Shown here one piece after another: positions 28,020 to 38,355 of a stretch of 64,000 bases of DNA (the first letter of the stretch is position 1; each line of letters starts with the position of its first letter). The notes under the pieces are model-generated. The model did no database searches. It was not told where the DNA came from and saw only the letters and a list, made by a program, of their open reading frames with translations. The stretch is from assembly GCF_001553265.1 (NCBI RefSeq), contig NZ_KQ960601.1, positions 1-64,000 on the forward strand, in the 5' to 3' direction. The DNA comes from Prevotella sp. DNF00663. Its GTDB lineage: Bacteria > Bacteroidota > Bacteroidia > Bacteroidales > Bacteroidaceae. Made by a program: the position numbers and the translations under genes.

Positions 28020-28035
28020 TTACGCAGTTCACTAC

Positions 28036-31000
28036 ATGAAAAGACTCTCTCTCCTATTCCTATCAATACTCCTATTAGCAACATCGCTATCAGCTCAAAA
28101 CATCACTTTCAAGCATTTGATGCCTGAGAACGGTTTGTCGCAAGTATCTGTAAATAGTGTCTGTGTAGACTCATTGGGCATGATATGGATTGCAACACGC
28201 GAGGGATTGAATTACTATAATGGTAAGACCATCACCGTATATCGCAAAAAGAAAGGGGAGCCACATTCGCTTTTTTGTAACACCGTAAGCCGGGTTATAT
28301 CCGACGGACACAGAAGACTATATCTGCAATGTACCGAAGGACTGGCCATGATGGACATTTCTACCCGACGATTTAAGACCATCAATCACGCACCTGTAAG
28401 TGCTATCAAATTCAACAAACAATTATATGTAGGCATAGAGAATACCGTCTATACCTATGATCATGATCTCCAGCATACTATATTTACCGTTCTTCCCGAT
28501 AATACCACCATCAGCAACATCGGATTCGACGGCCAAGGCAATATGCTGATTGGCACAAAAAACAGAGGGGTATACCGCAGAACAAAGCGTGGAAAGCTGG
28601 AACACATCATCCAAAGGGGAAGTATCATTGATATTTATACCGACAAAGAACGTGAGACGTGGATTGGTAGTTGGGCCGACGGCATGTATCGGATAAGCGC
28701 TGACGGGCGCATCAGAAATATAAGAGCAGAAGACCATACCGGCTTGCAGAGCAATTTTGTACGTACATTCTGCCAAGATAACTTAGGATATGTATGGATT
28801 GGTACATTCAGGGGACTACAGCGATTTGATAAAGGCAATGGTACTTTCCAACTCTATAACGCCGATGACAAGGCCGGGAGCCTGACAAATGCTTCTATTT
28901 GGAGTATAGCCAAAGACTCACAAGGTACACTATGGATGGGTACATACTTCGGTGGAGTGAACTATTTCAACCCGGAATATGAAATATACAACTACTTCAG
29001 AGAGGGCAAAAGCCCTGCTGACGGACTAAGTAGTCCTATCGTAGGAAGTATGACAGAAGATGACCAAAACCACATATGGATATGTACGGAAGGTGGCGGT
29101 CTTAACATGTACGATCGAAATACCGGAAAGATTAAATGGTTCTCGCTACCTTCTACCCCCAATAACATTGCACATAATAACCTCAAATCCATATACTACG
29201 ACAGAAAAAGACAATGCCTGTGGACAGGAACACACTTGGGCGGTCTTAACAGAATGGACTTGAATTCAGGCAAAATAACCAACTATAGTCGCCGAGAGGG
29301 TGACTCTCACTCCCTACCCTCTAACATCGTAAGAGACATCGTGCCCTATGGCAACAAGCTGATACTCGCCACACAGAATGGAGTTTGCCTCTTTACGCCG
29401 GAGACAGGCAAGTGTACACCACTGCTGAAACGAAATAAATTCAGTAAGCATATATCGGTTATACCGTGTATTACCATTGATAAGAAGCAGCAACTTTGGA
29501 TAGGAACAGAACGAGACGGTGTGTTCTGCTATGACATGAGGAAGCAAATGTTGTATTGGTATCGACACAATGAGCATAATCAACATTCGCTCAGTAGCAA
29601 CAACATCAATAAAATCTACACCGACCGACAGGGAAACGTGTGGATATGCACATCAGGTACAGGTATAGACAGATACATTGCGCAGACCAACAACTTTGAA
29701 AATTATGATTCTAATAAGAACGGATTGGCAAGTGATTGTGTCTATTCCATCTGCGAATCGTCGGTATCCACCAACAAGATGTTGGTCATTACCAATCAAG
29801 GTTACTCCGAACTCAATCTCAAAGAAAAACATTTCCAAAACTTCGGAAGAGATAACGGATTCCCCTTATCGGCCGTCAATGAGCGTGCACTCTATGTAAG
29901 TAGAGACGGCCAGGTATTCTTGGGTGGTGTCAATGGTATGCTATTCTTCAACGAGAAACTGTTGCACAATATTTCAAAAAAATACAATATAGAATTTGGC
30001 AAACTCTTCGTCAATGGCAAAGAGGTGAGCCCTCAAGACGAAACAGGATTGTTAGAGCATGCATTGGAATACACTTCTAAACTTATACTGAAGAATAATG
30101 TGAAAATGTTCGCCATCGAGATAGCCAATTCAAACCACATAGAAGACAACCGTGCACGGCTAGTCTATCAGCTAGAAGGTTACTCTAAGACATGGAATGA
30201 ACTGCATGAGGGACAATCGGTAGTAAGCTTCACCAACTTGAATCCGGGCAGCTATACCTTAATCTGTAAATCGTCGAGACCGGAGATACAAGCGGCAAAA
30301 CTTGAGATTCGTATTCTACCGCCATGGTATAAGACATGGTGGGCCTATTTGGCATATTCATTTATTCTCTTTTTTATCATCTGGTATCTCACCAGCAACT
30401 ATCTAGAACGTGTCAAGCTATACGCCTCTTTGAAGTACGAACGTAAACGAGCGTCGGACATAGAAGAGATGAATCAGTCAAAACTGCGATTCTTTACGAA
30501 CATCTCACACGAGATACGAAACCCGCTTACGGTCATTATCGGGTTGTCGGAAAGTATGCTTGGTATGGACACATTCAGTCCTAGAGGGTATTCAAAACTC
30601 CTCAGCATACACAAAAGTAGCATGCAACTAAGAGACTTTATCACGGAATTGCTCGACTTCAGAAAGCAGGAACAAGGCAAGATGGTGATACATCCCGTGG
30701 AATTGGACTTAACCTCACTTATTTACGAGACCTTCCTCATCTATCGGGAATATGGCGTAGCCAAGGGTATCGAAGTGAAATTGCAATGCGATGCGGAACA
30801 TATTATTGCTAAGCTCGACTTGCTACAAATGAAAAAAGTAATCAACAATCTGTTGGCCAACGCCATCAAGCACACTCCACAAGGCGGAGAGGTGTCGATA
30901 GCACTATCTGCCAACGAAACAACTTTCACCCTATCTGTGAATAATCCGGGCAATCCTATTCCTACCGAACAAATAGAAAAGATATTCGACCGTTTCTATC

Positions 31001-32019
31001 AGGTAGAACAATTGGAATTATCATCACGCGAACTAGGCACCGGTATCGGACTGGCACTTGTCAAAGGTATCGTAGAATTGCATCAAGGAAAGATACATGT
31101 AACAAGTGACAAAGCCAACGGTACCTCTTTTATCATAGAAATTCCAAAAGGAGAGGTTACCGGACAACAGCAATTAATGGTTCAGACACTCCCTGTAGAG
31201 ACCACCATGATAGCCGATAAGGAAGTAGAGCAAATCGTAGAAAAGCCCGAAGAGACTGCCACTATCCTTATTGTTGAAGACAACGAAACTCTCCTCACAA
31301 TGCTTCTAGACTTATTCCGTCCTTATTATAAAGTGGTGACGGCACAAGATGGCGAACAAGGATTAGTCGCAGTCAAAGAGACGATGCCTGATATTGTATT
31401 GACAGATTTGGTCATGCCCAAAATGCTGGGTACCGAACTTTGTCGCTCTATCAAGCGTAATCCGGAGATATGCCATATCCCTGTGGTGCTGTTAACGGCT
31501 CGTACATCTGTCGACAACCAAGTAGAGAGCCTCAAGATAGGCGCCGATGACTATATCACTAAACCTTTCGTAGCTAGTATCTTATTGGCGCGATGCAATA
31601 ATCTCATCAATAATCGTAGAATGTTACAGCAACGCTTCTCTAAATCAGCAGAACAACAGCCCGATATGCTAGCCACCAACGAAATAGATAAGCAGCTATT
31701 AGAGCGTGCACTCAAGTTGATAGAGGAAAACTACACCGATCCAAGTTTCAATGTAGACAAATTTGCACGCGAGATTGGTATGTCGAGAACAGCCTTATTC
31801 AACAAGTGGAAAAGCCTTACCTCAGACACTCCGATGAGTTTCATACAGTCTTACCGCCTGAAGAAAGCCGCCCACATGTTGAAGACAAGATCCAACCTTT
31901 CCATTGCAGAAGTAAGCGATAAAAACGGCTTTTCATCTGCTCGTTATTTCTGTAAATGCTTCAAAGACTTCTACCACATTATGCCTTCGAAGTATAGAAC
32001 AGAAGATACTGATAATTAG
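28036..32019 (+). CDS. Hybrid two-component sensor/regulator (HTCS) of the PUL
   Basis: The protein has 1327 residues from the ATG at 28036, where the signal peptide starts (MKRLSLLFLSILLLATSLSA). A periplasmic sensor of two seven-bladed beta-propellers (repeats like GYVWIGTFRGLQRFD) and a Y_Y_Y domain runs to about 765, then one membrane helix (about 769-790). His825 in FFTNISHEIRNPL is the phosphorylation site. An ATPase domain (about 930-1050), a receiver domain with Asp1124 (VLTDLVMP), and a C-terminal AraC-type HTH (about 1225-1327) follow. Such proteins bind a breakdown oligosaccharide, here probably an unsaturated or sulfated glycosaminoglycan disaccharide, and activate the PUL operons. 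Confidence 0.95.
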   Translation: MKRLSLLFLSILLLATSLSAQNITFKHLMPENGLSQVSVNSVCVDSLGMIWIATREGLNYYNGKTITVYRKKKGEPHSLFCNTVSRVISDGHRRLYLQCTEGLAMMDISTRRFKTINHAPVSAIKFNKQLYVGIENTVYTYDHDLQHTIFTVLPDNTTISNIGFDGQGNMLIGTKNRGVYRRTKRGKLEHIIQRGSIIDIYTDKERETWIGSWADGMYRISADGRIRNIRAEDHTGLQSNFVRTFCQDNLGYVWIGTFRGLQRFDKGNGTFQLYNADDKAGSLTNASIWSIAKDSQGTLWMGTYFGGVNYFNPEYEIYNYFREGKSPADGLSSPIVGSMTEDDQNHIWICTEGGGLNMYDRNTGKIKWFSLPSTPNNIAHNNLKSIYYDRKRQCLWTGTHLGGLNRMDLNSGKITNYSRREGDSHSLPSNIVRDIVPYGNKLILATQNGVCLFTPETGKCTPLLKRNKFSKHISVIPCITIDKKQQLWIGTERDGVFCYDMRKQMLYWYRHNEHNQHSLSSNNINKIYTDRQGNVWICTSGTGIDRYIAQTNNFENYDSNKNGLASDCVYSICESSVSTNKMLVITNQGYSELNLKEKHFQNFGRDNGFPLSAVNERALYVSRDGQVFLGGVNGMLFFNEKLLHNISKKYNIEFGKLFVNGKEVSPQDETGLLEHALEYTSKLILKNNVKMFAIEIANSNHIEDNRARLVYQLEGYSKTWNELHEGQSVVSFTNLNPGSYTLICKSSRPEIQAAKLEIRILPPWYKTWWAYLAYSFILFFIIWYLTSNYLERVKLYASLKYERKRASDIEEMNQSKLRFFTNISHEIRNPLTVIIGLSESMLGMDTFSPRGYSKLLSIHKSSMQLRDFITELLDFRKQEQGKMVIHPVELDLTSLIYETFLIYREYGVAKGIEVKLQCDAEHIIAKLDLLQMKKVINNLLANAIKHTPQGGEVSIALSANETTFTLSVNNPGNPIPTEQIEKIFDRFYQVEQLELSSRELGTGIGLALVKGIVELHQGKIHVTSDKANGTSFIIEIPKGEVTGQQQLMVQTLPVETTMIADKEVEQIVEKPEETATILIVEDNETLLTMLLDLFRPYYKVVTAQDGEQGLVAVKETMPDIVLTDLVMPKMLGTELCRSIKRNPEICHIPVVLLTARTSVDNQVESLKIGADDYITKPFVASILLARCNNLINNRRMLQQRFSKSAEQQPDMLATNEIDKQLLERALKLIEENYTDPSFNVDKFAREIGMSRTALFNKWKSLTSDTPMSFIQSYRLKKAAHMLKTRSNLSIAEVSDKNGFSSARYFCKCFKDFYHIMPSKYRTEDTDN

Positions 32020-32032
32020 GCAATTGTATTAA

Positions 32033-32059
32033 TTTTGAGTCTTTTTGTACTTTTTCGTC
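32033..32059 (+). promoter_or_regulatory. Candidate HTCS binding boxes upstream of the lyase operon
   Basis: Three phased motifs, TTTTGAGT (32033), TTTTGTAC (32043) and TTTTCGTC (32052), lie 9-10 bp apart just upstream of the -33 element. Similar boxes spaced 10-11 bp stand ahead of the susC promoter. Assignment to the HTCS is inference. Confidence 0.35.
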
Positions 32060-32069
32060 ACAGATATTT

Positions 32070-32100
32070 TTTGATACGCGCGAATAAAGAAGTAAATTTG
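32070..32100 (+). promoter_or_regulatory. Promoter of the lyase operon
   Basis: TTTG (32070-32073) and TAAATTTG (32093-32100) match both consensus elements with a 19-nt spacer. The 5' leader before the ATG at 32230 is about 120 nt and contains a small hairpin (TAGCC-AATATATA-GGCTA). Confidence 0.7.
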
Positions 32101-32229
32101 CGATAACCATAATAACTTCACGCATAGATTCTAGCCAATATATAGGCTATGTCTTAAAAATATTAAAACCTAATACGAGGATTGATAACCTACCACTATC
32201 AAATAATCGTATCAAAATATCATTCTGTA

Positions 32230-35200
32230 ATGATTCGGAGTCTAATTATCTTGTTGGCATTCATTATCAATTCCACCCCGTCTATGGCAAAGGATGTGGA
32301 GGTGAGACAATTATTGTCGTTTGAGAACAAGAAAGACTTAAGTGATATTCAAACCTCAAAATCAAAGGTCGAAATTTCATCTAACCACTTCAAGCATGGT
32401 GCTAACTCCATGCACTGGAAGTTTAAAGCGAATGGTGTACTGAGCCTCTCAAAGAATATCGAGTTTCAACCTAAGGACGTAACCGGCAAAGACACCTACC
32501 TCTCGGCATTCATTGTATGGGTTTATAATGAGAAACCACAGAATACACTGATTCGCTTTTCATTTCTGAAAGAAGGTAAGTCATGTTGTTCTTTTCCTAT
32601 GAACATCAATTTTAAGGGATGGCGTGGTGTATGGGTATGCTACGAACGCGATATGGAAGGAACTCCTCAAATAGGGATGAACGAACTACGTGTAGAAGCT
32701 CCAAAGACTGCCGGCGACTTATATTTCGATCACATGATATTGGCAACCAAGGTAGATGCTCGTCAGCAAACTGCCGACATACAAGTACCTTTTGTCAATA
32801 AGGATACGAAAAACCATTGGTTACAGATATACAATAACTCTCTCAAAAAGCCTCAAACATCATTTTCAACACTCACCTCATCGCAAGTGAATGACATTAG
32901 AATGATGGAAAAACGTTTCTTGGATATTATCTACAGTCCCGGAAAACTATCTTCCAAGTCTATGGAGCATATGCGGAAACAATATGAGAAATACCACATT
33001 GAACGCAGAAACGGTCATATAGTAGGTACACCTATCTACTTTGTACGCCACTCGGAAGCCTACGAGCGCTTGCTCCCCCAATGGGATAAAAACCTATTCA
33101 TCAAAGCCGGAGTAGAAATGGGAAACTATTTCAAGTTGATGAATCAGATTGCAACAGCTTACCATCATGCCACTTCAGCAGAACAAAAAGACGAATTAAA
33201 AGGCATGTTCCTCAATATGTACGACCATATTACTGACCAAGGAGTTGTGTATGGTAGTTGTTGGGGAAACATCCATCATTATGGTTACAGCCTACGACAA
33301 ATGTTCCCGGCCTATTATCTCATGAGAGGTGTACTCAGAGCAAGTGGCCGTTCGCATGAAGCCGAGCAAACTTTGCTATGGTATGCACAGACCAATTCGC
33401 TCTATGACATACCTACAGCCCCCGGTTCGGACATGGATACATTTAATACAGAAGCCATTGGTTGCATGGCAAGCATACTGATGATGGAAGACTGTCCGGA
33501 GAAAGTAGGGCGTCTACAGGCCTTCAGTAGTTGGTTGAGCAATGGTTGTCTGCCGGCAGACGGATTAAGAGATGCGTTTAAAGTAGATGGCAGTGCCTAT
33601 CATCACTGCCACCATTATCCCGCATACGCTATCGGTGGGTTGAGTGGAATTACTCAAATGGCCTACATATTAAAACAAACCTCGTTCAAAATGGGGGCAG
33701 AAGCACATCGCACCGTACGCCAAGCCCTACTGGCCATGCGATTCTATTGCAATAAGCGTCACTTTCCTTTAACCATGTCTGGTCGCCATCCTGACGGATT
33801 GGGAGAGTTGATTCTGGAACACTATGCCCTTATGGCAATGGTTGGAAATCCTGAGAACGATGATGAAATAGACGCAACTATGGCTACAGCTTATCTAAGA
33901 TTGGCCCAGCCCAAAAAGTCATATTTAGAAAAGCAAATCTGGAAAACACTTCAAGCTAAAGGCTTCAAAGCAGAACAAGCTCCACAAGGCAACTGGTCGA
34001 TGCCATACGCTTGTGCTTCCATCCATCGCAGAGGAGAATGGGCGGCTGTAGCTGTAGGCCATTCAAGATACCTTTGGGCAGCCGAACATTACAACAAAGA
34101 GAATCTTTATGGACGCTATTTGGCGCATGGAAGCCTACAACTATTGACAAGTAAAGAAGGCGATGTGACTCCAACAACAAGTGGTTGGCAAGAAGCGGGA
34201 TTCGACTGGGCGCATATTCCCGGAACTACGACTACTATCTTACCACTAGACTTATTGAAAGCCAAAATATACAATGTAGATAGATTCTCAGGCTTAGAAG
34301 AGATGTTACTATCCGACCAAAGCTTCGCAGGCGGACTCTCACAACAAGGGCGAAATGGTAACTTTGGGATGATACTACATGAGAATGAGAAGTATAATGG
34401 TACATTGTGGGCTCATAAATCTTTCCACTTTATTGACGGAATGATAGTCTGTGTAGGGTCAAATATCAAGAATAAGGTTGCGGAATATCCAACAGAGACC
34501 ACTATATTTCAGCAAGTGGCAACTACAGCTGCCCAACATGACTATTGGAATCAAGTCTCTACAGCAGGCCATACTTATCTTGATGCTTTGTCAACAGGCT
34601 ACTATTGCCCCAACAGTGTAAGCCTACGAAAGAATTTTCCACAGCTATCACGCACAGAAGATACAGACGAGGAGACGAAAGGCGACTGGGTATCACTCGT
34701 TATTGAGCATGGCATGGCACCACAGAATGCACAATACCAATATGTGATATTGCCAAACACGACACCCCAAAAGCTAGAGACCTTTGCCAAAGCGCCCACT
34801 TATGAGATGCTGAAGCAAGATAGTATTGCCCATATTGTTCGTTCTAAAGCACAGCATACAGACTCATATGTCATTTGGAAAGCGACTACTACCCCACTTC
34901 CGGGAGACTTGGTTCGCAGTGTTGACACCCCATGTTTGCTCATGACCAACACTCAAAAGCCTAGTCAACTGACCCTTACCATCGCACAACCCGACTTGGC
35001 TTTATATCGTGGCAAGAGCGATGAGCAATATGATGAACATGGAAAATGGATAGAACGTAGTGTCTATTCGCGTTCATGGCCAAAAAACAAAAGCCAAATA
35101 GTGCCTGTAACACTAACCATCAATGGAAAATGGGTACTTCAAAAACCTTTGAACAAAGTTAAAACAACGATACAGCAAAACACTACAACGATTCTTATTG

Positions 35201-35247
35201 AAACGCAAGATGGTGCAAGCTATGATTTAGAATTCATCAAACAATAA
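32230..35247 (+). CDS. Polysaccharide lyase family 8, chondroitin sulfate ABC lyase-type
   Basis: The 1005-residue exported enzyme has a signal peptide (MIRSLIILLAFIINSTPSMA) from the ATG at 32230; an upstream in-frame start lacks this feature. An N-terminal jelly-roll (about 25-190), an alpha/alpha toroid (about 200-590) and C-terminal beta-sandwiches fit chondroitin ABC lyases. Catalytic residues appear as His459 and Tyr466 (HHCHHYPAY) and Arg519 (SGRHPDG), with the His-to-Tyr spacing of seven seen in the Proteus enzyme (501 and 508). It cleaves chondroitin or dermatan sulfate, or hyaluronan, by beta-elimination, giving 4,5-unsaturated disaccharides. It opens an eight-gene operon and has no lipobox, so it is probably periplasmic. 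Confidence 0.9.
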   Translation: MIRSLIILLAFIINSTPSMAKDVEVRQLLSFENKKDLSDIQTSKSKVEISSNHFKHGANSMHWKFKANGVLSLSKNIEFQPKDVTGKDTYLSAFIVWVYNEKPQNTLIRFSFLKEGKSCCSFPMNINFKGWRGVWVCYERDMEGTPQIGMNELRVEAPKTAGDLYFDHMILATKVDARQQTADIQVPFVNKDTKNHWLQIYNNSLKKPQTSFSTLTSSQVNDIRMMEKRFLDIIYSPGKLSSKSMEHMRKQYEKYHIERRNGHIVGTPIYFVRHSEAYERLLPQWDKNLFIKAGVEMGNYFKLMNQIATAYHHATSAEQKDELKGMFLNMYDHITDQGVVYGSCWGNIHHYGYSLRQMFPAYYLMRGVLRASGRSHEAEQTLLWYAQTNSLYDIPTAPGSDMDTFNTEAIGCMASILMMEDCPEKVGRLQAFSSWLSNGCLPADGLRDAFKVDGSAYHHCHHYPAYAIGGLSGITQMAYILKQTSFKMGAEAHRTVRQALLAMRFYCNKRHFPLTMSGRHPDGLGELILEHYALMAMVGNPENDDEIDATMATAYLRLAQPKKSYLEKQIWKTLQAKGFKAEQAPQGNWSMPYACASIHRRGEWAAVAVGHSRYLWAAEHYNKENLYGRYLAHGSLQLLTSKEGDVTPTTSGWQEAGFDWAHIPGTTTTILPLDLLKAKIYNVDRFSGLEEMLLSDQSFAGGLSQQGRNGNFGMILHENEKYNGTLWAHKSFHFIDGMIVCVGSNIKNKVAEYPTETTIFQQVATTAAQHDYWNQVSTAGHTYLDALSTGYYCPNSVSLRKNFPQLSRTEDTDEETKGDWVSLVIEHGMAPQNAQYQYVILPNTTPQKLETFAKAPTYEMLKQDSIAHIVRSKAQHTDSYVIWKATTTPLPGDLVRSVDTPCLLMTNTQKPSQLTLTIAQPDLALYRGKSDEQYDEHGKWIERSVYSRSWPKNKSQIVPVTLTINGKWVLQKPLNKVKTTIQQNTTTILIETQDGASYDLEFIKQ

Positions 35248-35261
35248 ATAGTTAATCAACC

Positions 35262-36473
35262 ATGCAAAAATTACTATCACTTGGACTAACAGTCTTCTTT
35301 TCCCTCTCTGTCTTCTCAGGAGAGGCAAATAACACGTGGATTAAAAAAGACATTCAATTTGCCGACAAGCAATATGGACTCATGGTAGACAACATTTCAA
35401 AGGTTCAACCACTCGCTCTACCAAAGACATATAATTACTCTAAGCAGCAAGTCGTGTATATTCCTACCGACGATTGGTGCTCCGGATTCCCAGCAGGATG
35501 TATGTGGTATCTGTACAATCTTACCAACAAAACAAGTTGGAAGAACCACGCAGAACAGTATACACTCATCCTTGACTCCATCAAATATCTGACATGGCAC
35601 CACGATGTGGGCTTCATGATTGGTTCAAGCTATCTTAATGGCTATCGCCTAGGAGGTCATAAGGAATATAAAGATGTCATAGTACAAACAGCGAAGTCGC
35701 TTTGTACCAGATTCAGACCTAAAGCCGGCGTCATTCAATCATGGAATACAGACCGCGGATGGCAGTCACAACGCGGTTGGAAATGCCCTGTCATCATCGA
35801 CAACATGATGAATTTGGAACTCCTATTCGAAGCTACCAAGCTATCGGGAGACTCTACTTTTTGGAATATTGCCGTATCTCACGCCAATACAACATTGAAA
35901 AATCACTTCCGTAAGAATGCGAGTTGCTACCATGTCGTTGACTATGATGATGCTACGGGAAAGGTGCGTCGTCGTGTAACCGCACAAGGATATGCCGACG
36001 AATCAGCATGGGCTCGCGGACAGGCATGGGCCATTTATGGTTTCACCGTTTGCTATCGATACACCAAAGACAGTCGTTATCTCGACTTAGCAGAGCGTAC
36101 ACTCAACTTCGTTCTGTACGATAAGCACATGCCGAAAGACTTGATCCCATACTGGGATTATAATGCTCCGGAGATTCCTAACGAACCGAGAGATGTCTCT
36201 GCAGCCGCTTGTATAGCTTCAGCTCTTTACGAGATGGAGCAATATGCACCTAACAAAGGGTATGCTAAGATTGCCGATAAGATGATGAAAAGCCTTTCTA
36301 CACCGGCTTATCGCTCTGCCATAGGAGCAAATGGATGCTTCTTACTGATGCATTCTGTTGGTAGTATACCTCATAACAACGAAATCGATGTGCCTTTGAA
36401 CTATGCTGATTACTACTTCTTGGAAGCATTAAGCAGAAAAGTAGAAGCTACAAGCAATAACATGAAGCATTAA
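35262..36473 (+). CDS. GH88 unsaturated glucuronyl hydrolase
   Basis: The 403-residue protein has a signal peptide (to about residue 20) and the (alpha/alpha)6 barrel of GH88. The two acidic residues expected in the active site are Asp115 (HHDVGFMIG) and Asp180 (VIIDNMMNLELL). The block DESAWARGQAWAIYGF is typical. It hydrates the 4,5-double bond of unsaturated disaccharides, releasing 4-deoxy-L-threo-5-hexosulose uronate (DKI) and GalNAc or GlcNAc. It lies 14 bp after the PL8 gene. The signal peptide places the release of DKI outside the cytoplasm. Confidence 0.93.
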   Translation: MQKLLSLGLTVFFSLSVFSGEANNTWIKKDIQFADKQYGLMVDNISKVQPLALPKTYNYSKQQVVYIPTDDWCSGFPAGCMWYLYNLTNKTSWKNHAEQYTLILDSIKYLTWHHDVGFMIGSSYLNGYRLGGHKEYKDVIVQTAKSLCTRFRPKAGVIQSWNTDRGWQSQRGWKCPVIIDNMMNLELLFEATKLSGDSTFWNIAVSHANTTLKNHFRKNASCYHVVDYDDATGKVRRRVTAQGYADESAWARGQAWAIYGFTVCYRYTKDSRYLDLAERTLNFVLYDKHMPKDLIPYWDYNAPEIPNEPRDVSAAACIASALYEMEQYAPNKGYAKIADKMMKSLSTPAYRSAIGANGCFLLMHSVGSIPHNNEIDVPLNYADYYFLEALSRKVEATSNNMKH

Positions 36474-36490
36474 CTTATAATCTATTCAAT

Positions 36491-38305
36491 ATGCATTACC
36501 ATTCATTGAAACACCATATATCTATCTTTATCGGATTAGGGCTGTCGCTTAGTGCTTATGCACAAGACGACAATCACTATTGGACTGAATTCAAAGCTAA
36601 TCCTACAAGTAGTGCTATCTTGGACTATTCTTATGCTGGCTATAAACGTGGAGAGAAAGTTCCTCCTACAATTGCAGAACTCAAAGCCCAAGGATATACA
36701 GAATATGACGTCACCAAAGAGGGATTAATACCCGATGATGGGAAGTCGGATCGCACAGCTTTTGAAGCACTTATCAAGAAACTTGGGAAAAAAAATCTAG
36801 CTAAAGTTATCATCTACTTTCCTAAAGGACATTATATACTGCATGATAAAGATGATAACTTTAATAAAGCTGGTAAGATGCATTCCAAACCTATTATAAT
36901 AAATATGGGCGGTTTTGTTATCCGAGGAGATGGTAAGGATCAAACTTTCATTGAGATGAAAGATCCAAATTTACCTGAAAACGAAAAAGTCATGTATAGT
37001 TCTAAAATGATGTTGCAGGTAAAAAACAATGGTAAAAAAGATAATGACATTATTAAATACGGTGATGTTATAGCTGATTCAAAGAAAGGGTCACATTCGA
37101 TTACTCTAGACGATGTAAGTCAAATAAAGCCTAATCAATGGGTCTGGCTCAAACTTGTGAATAATAATAATGATGATGTCATTGATGAGGAATTACATCC
37201 CTGCCAGCGTGAGCCTTCAATGGAAAACCTTATCGATATAGGCGTTCAAGTAAATGAATACCATGTTGTTGAATCTGTCAACGGCAATGTTGTAACGTTC
37301 AAAGAACCCATTATGCACGAGGTAAAAGAAAATTGGGGATGGATATTACAAGAATATCCACATTATGAAGAAGTGGGTATTGAAGATCTTACATTCATTG
37401 GACATGCTCGTGATAAGTTTAAACATCATGGCTCTTGGGAGGACGATGGAGCCTATAAACCCCTTAATTTGATGCGCTTGACAGATTCTTGGGTAAGACG
37501 AGTTAGATTTGAGAGTGTCAGCGAAGCACTCACTTTTGAACAATGTGCCAATACAAGTGCTTACGAGATTGAGATTTCTGGTAATCGTGGACACTCTGCG
37601 GTACGCGCACAAAACAGTACACGTGCATTCATAGGAAACGTATATGACCACTCTGATGGTTATTATGTAGAGCAAGATTATCAGACGCATTACGATGGTT
37701 TAGGTCAATATCATGCATGCGGCGTATCTAAACAAAGCATTGGATGTGTAATTTGGAACTGCGATTGGGGTAAAGATGCTTGCTTTGAAAGCCATGCCAC
37801 ACAGCCTCGCGCTACCCTTATTGATGTATGTAAAGGTGGATTTATGCCTAGAAGAATGGGAGGAGATAAGACCCAATTGCCTAATCACTTAGACGATTTA
37901 GTGATTTGGAACTTTGAATCAAAGGAAACTCAGACCAAGGATTTTGGTACCTTTAATTGGTGGAACTATGGTAAAACATGGGTAAAAGTAATGCCGCCAA
38001 TGGTCGTTGGATTCCATGGACATCTTATCACCTTTGCTGAAGACCAAATGAAATGTAACGAAAGCTATGGCACAGCTGTTAATCCTCGCTCGCTATACTT
38101 AGCTCAATTGGAGCGCCGTCTAGGTAAAGACAACGTATGGATGAAGCAAATCACCACTGGTATAGAGACACCTCAAATATTCAGACCAACCGAAGAGTTG
38201 AATAAAGGTATCTACACACTGAAGGGAGAAAAACTGAATGTAGATGCCAAACAACTACCACAGGGTATCTATATCATCAATGGAAAGAAGACCTTAATTC
38301 ACTAA
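36491..38305 (+). CDS. Right-handed beta-helix protein, DUF4955/PL29-like candidate lyase
   Basis: The 604-residue exported protein has a signal peptide (to about 25), a pectate-lyase-like N-terminal repeat (about 75-160: DRTAFEALIKKLG, IYFPKGHYIL, IIINMGGFVIRGDG) and parallel beta-helix rungs to about 480. It resembles DUF4955 proteins; from memory the PL29 chondroitin/hyaluronan lyase of B. thetaiotaomicron belongs to this group. The last 32 residues (GIYTLKGEKL and LPQGIYIINGKK) look like a Prevotella sorting tail. To the eye its DNA is more AT-rich than its neighbours, which hints at separate acquisition. An endo-lyase acting on the polymer is the likely role. Confidence 0.65.
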   Translation: MHYHSLKHHISIFIGLGLSLSAYAQDDNHYWTEFKANPTSSAILDYSYAGYKRGEKVPPTIAELKAQGYTEYDVTKEGLIPDDGKSDRTAFEALIKKLGKKNLAKVIIYFPKGHYILHDKDDNFNKAGKMHSKPIIINMGGFVIRGDGKDQTFIEMKDPNLPENEKVMYSSKMMLQVKNNGKKDNDIIKYGDVIADSKKGSHSITLDDVSQIKPNQWVWLKLVNNNNDDVIDEELHPCQREPSMENLIDIGVQVNEYHVVESVNGNVVTFKEPIMHEVKENWGWILQEYPHYEEVGIEDLTFIGHARDKFKHHGSWEDDGAYKPLNLMRLTDSWVRRVRFESVSEALTFEQCANTSAYEIEISGNRGHSAVRAQNSTRAFIGNVYDHSDGYYVEQDYQTHYDGLGQYHACGVSKQSIGCVIWNCDWGKDACFESHATQPRATLIDVCKGGFMPRRMGGDKTQLPNHLDDLVIWNFESKETQTKDFGTFNWWNYGKTWVKVMPPMVVGFHGHLITFAEDQMKCNESYGTAVNPRSLYLAQLERRLGKDNVWMKQITTGIETPQIFRPTEELNKGIYTLKGEKLNVDAKQLPQGIYIINGKKTLIH

Positions 38306-38355
38306 TAATCGTGTAGCATTACATAAATACATGATTCTAACAATCAAGAACTGAC

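Noticed and set aside
28006..28035. Start of the HTCS ten codons upstream, overlapping the DUF4861 gene
   Set aside because: The signal peptide begins at the ATG at 28036, and the extension is not hydrophobic or conserved in style.
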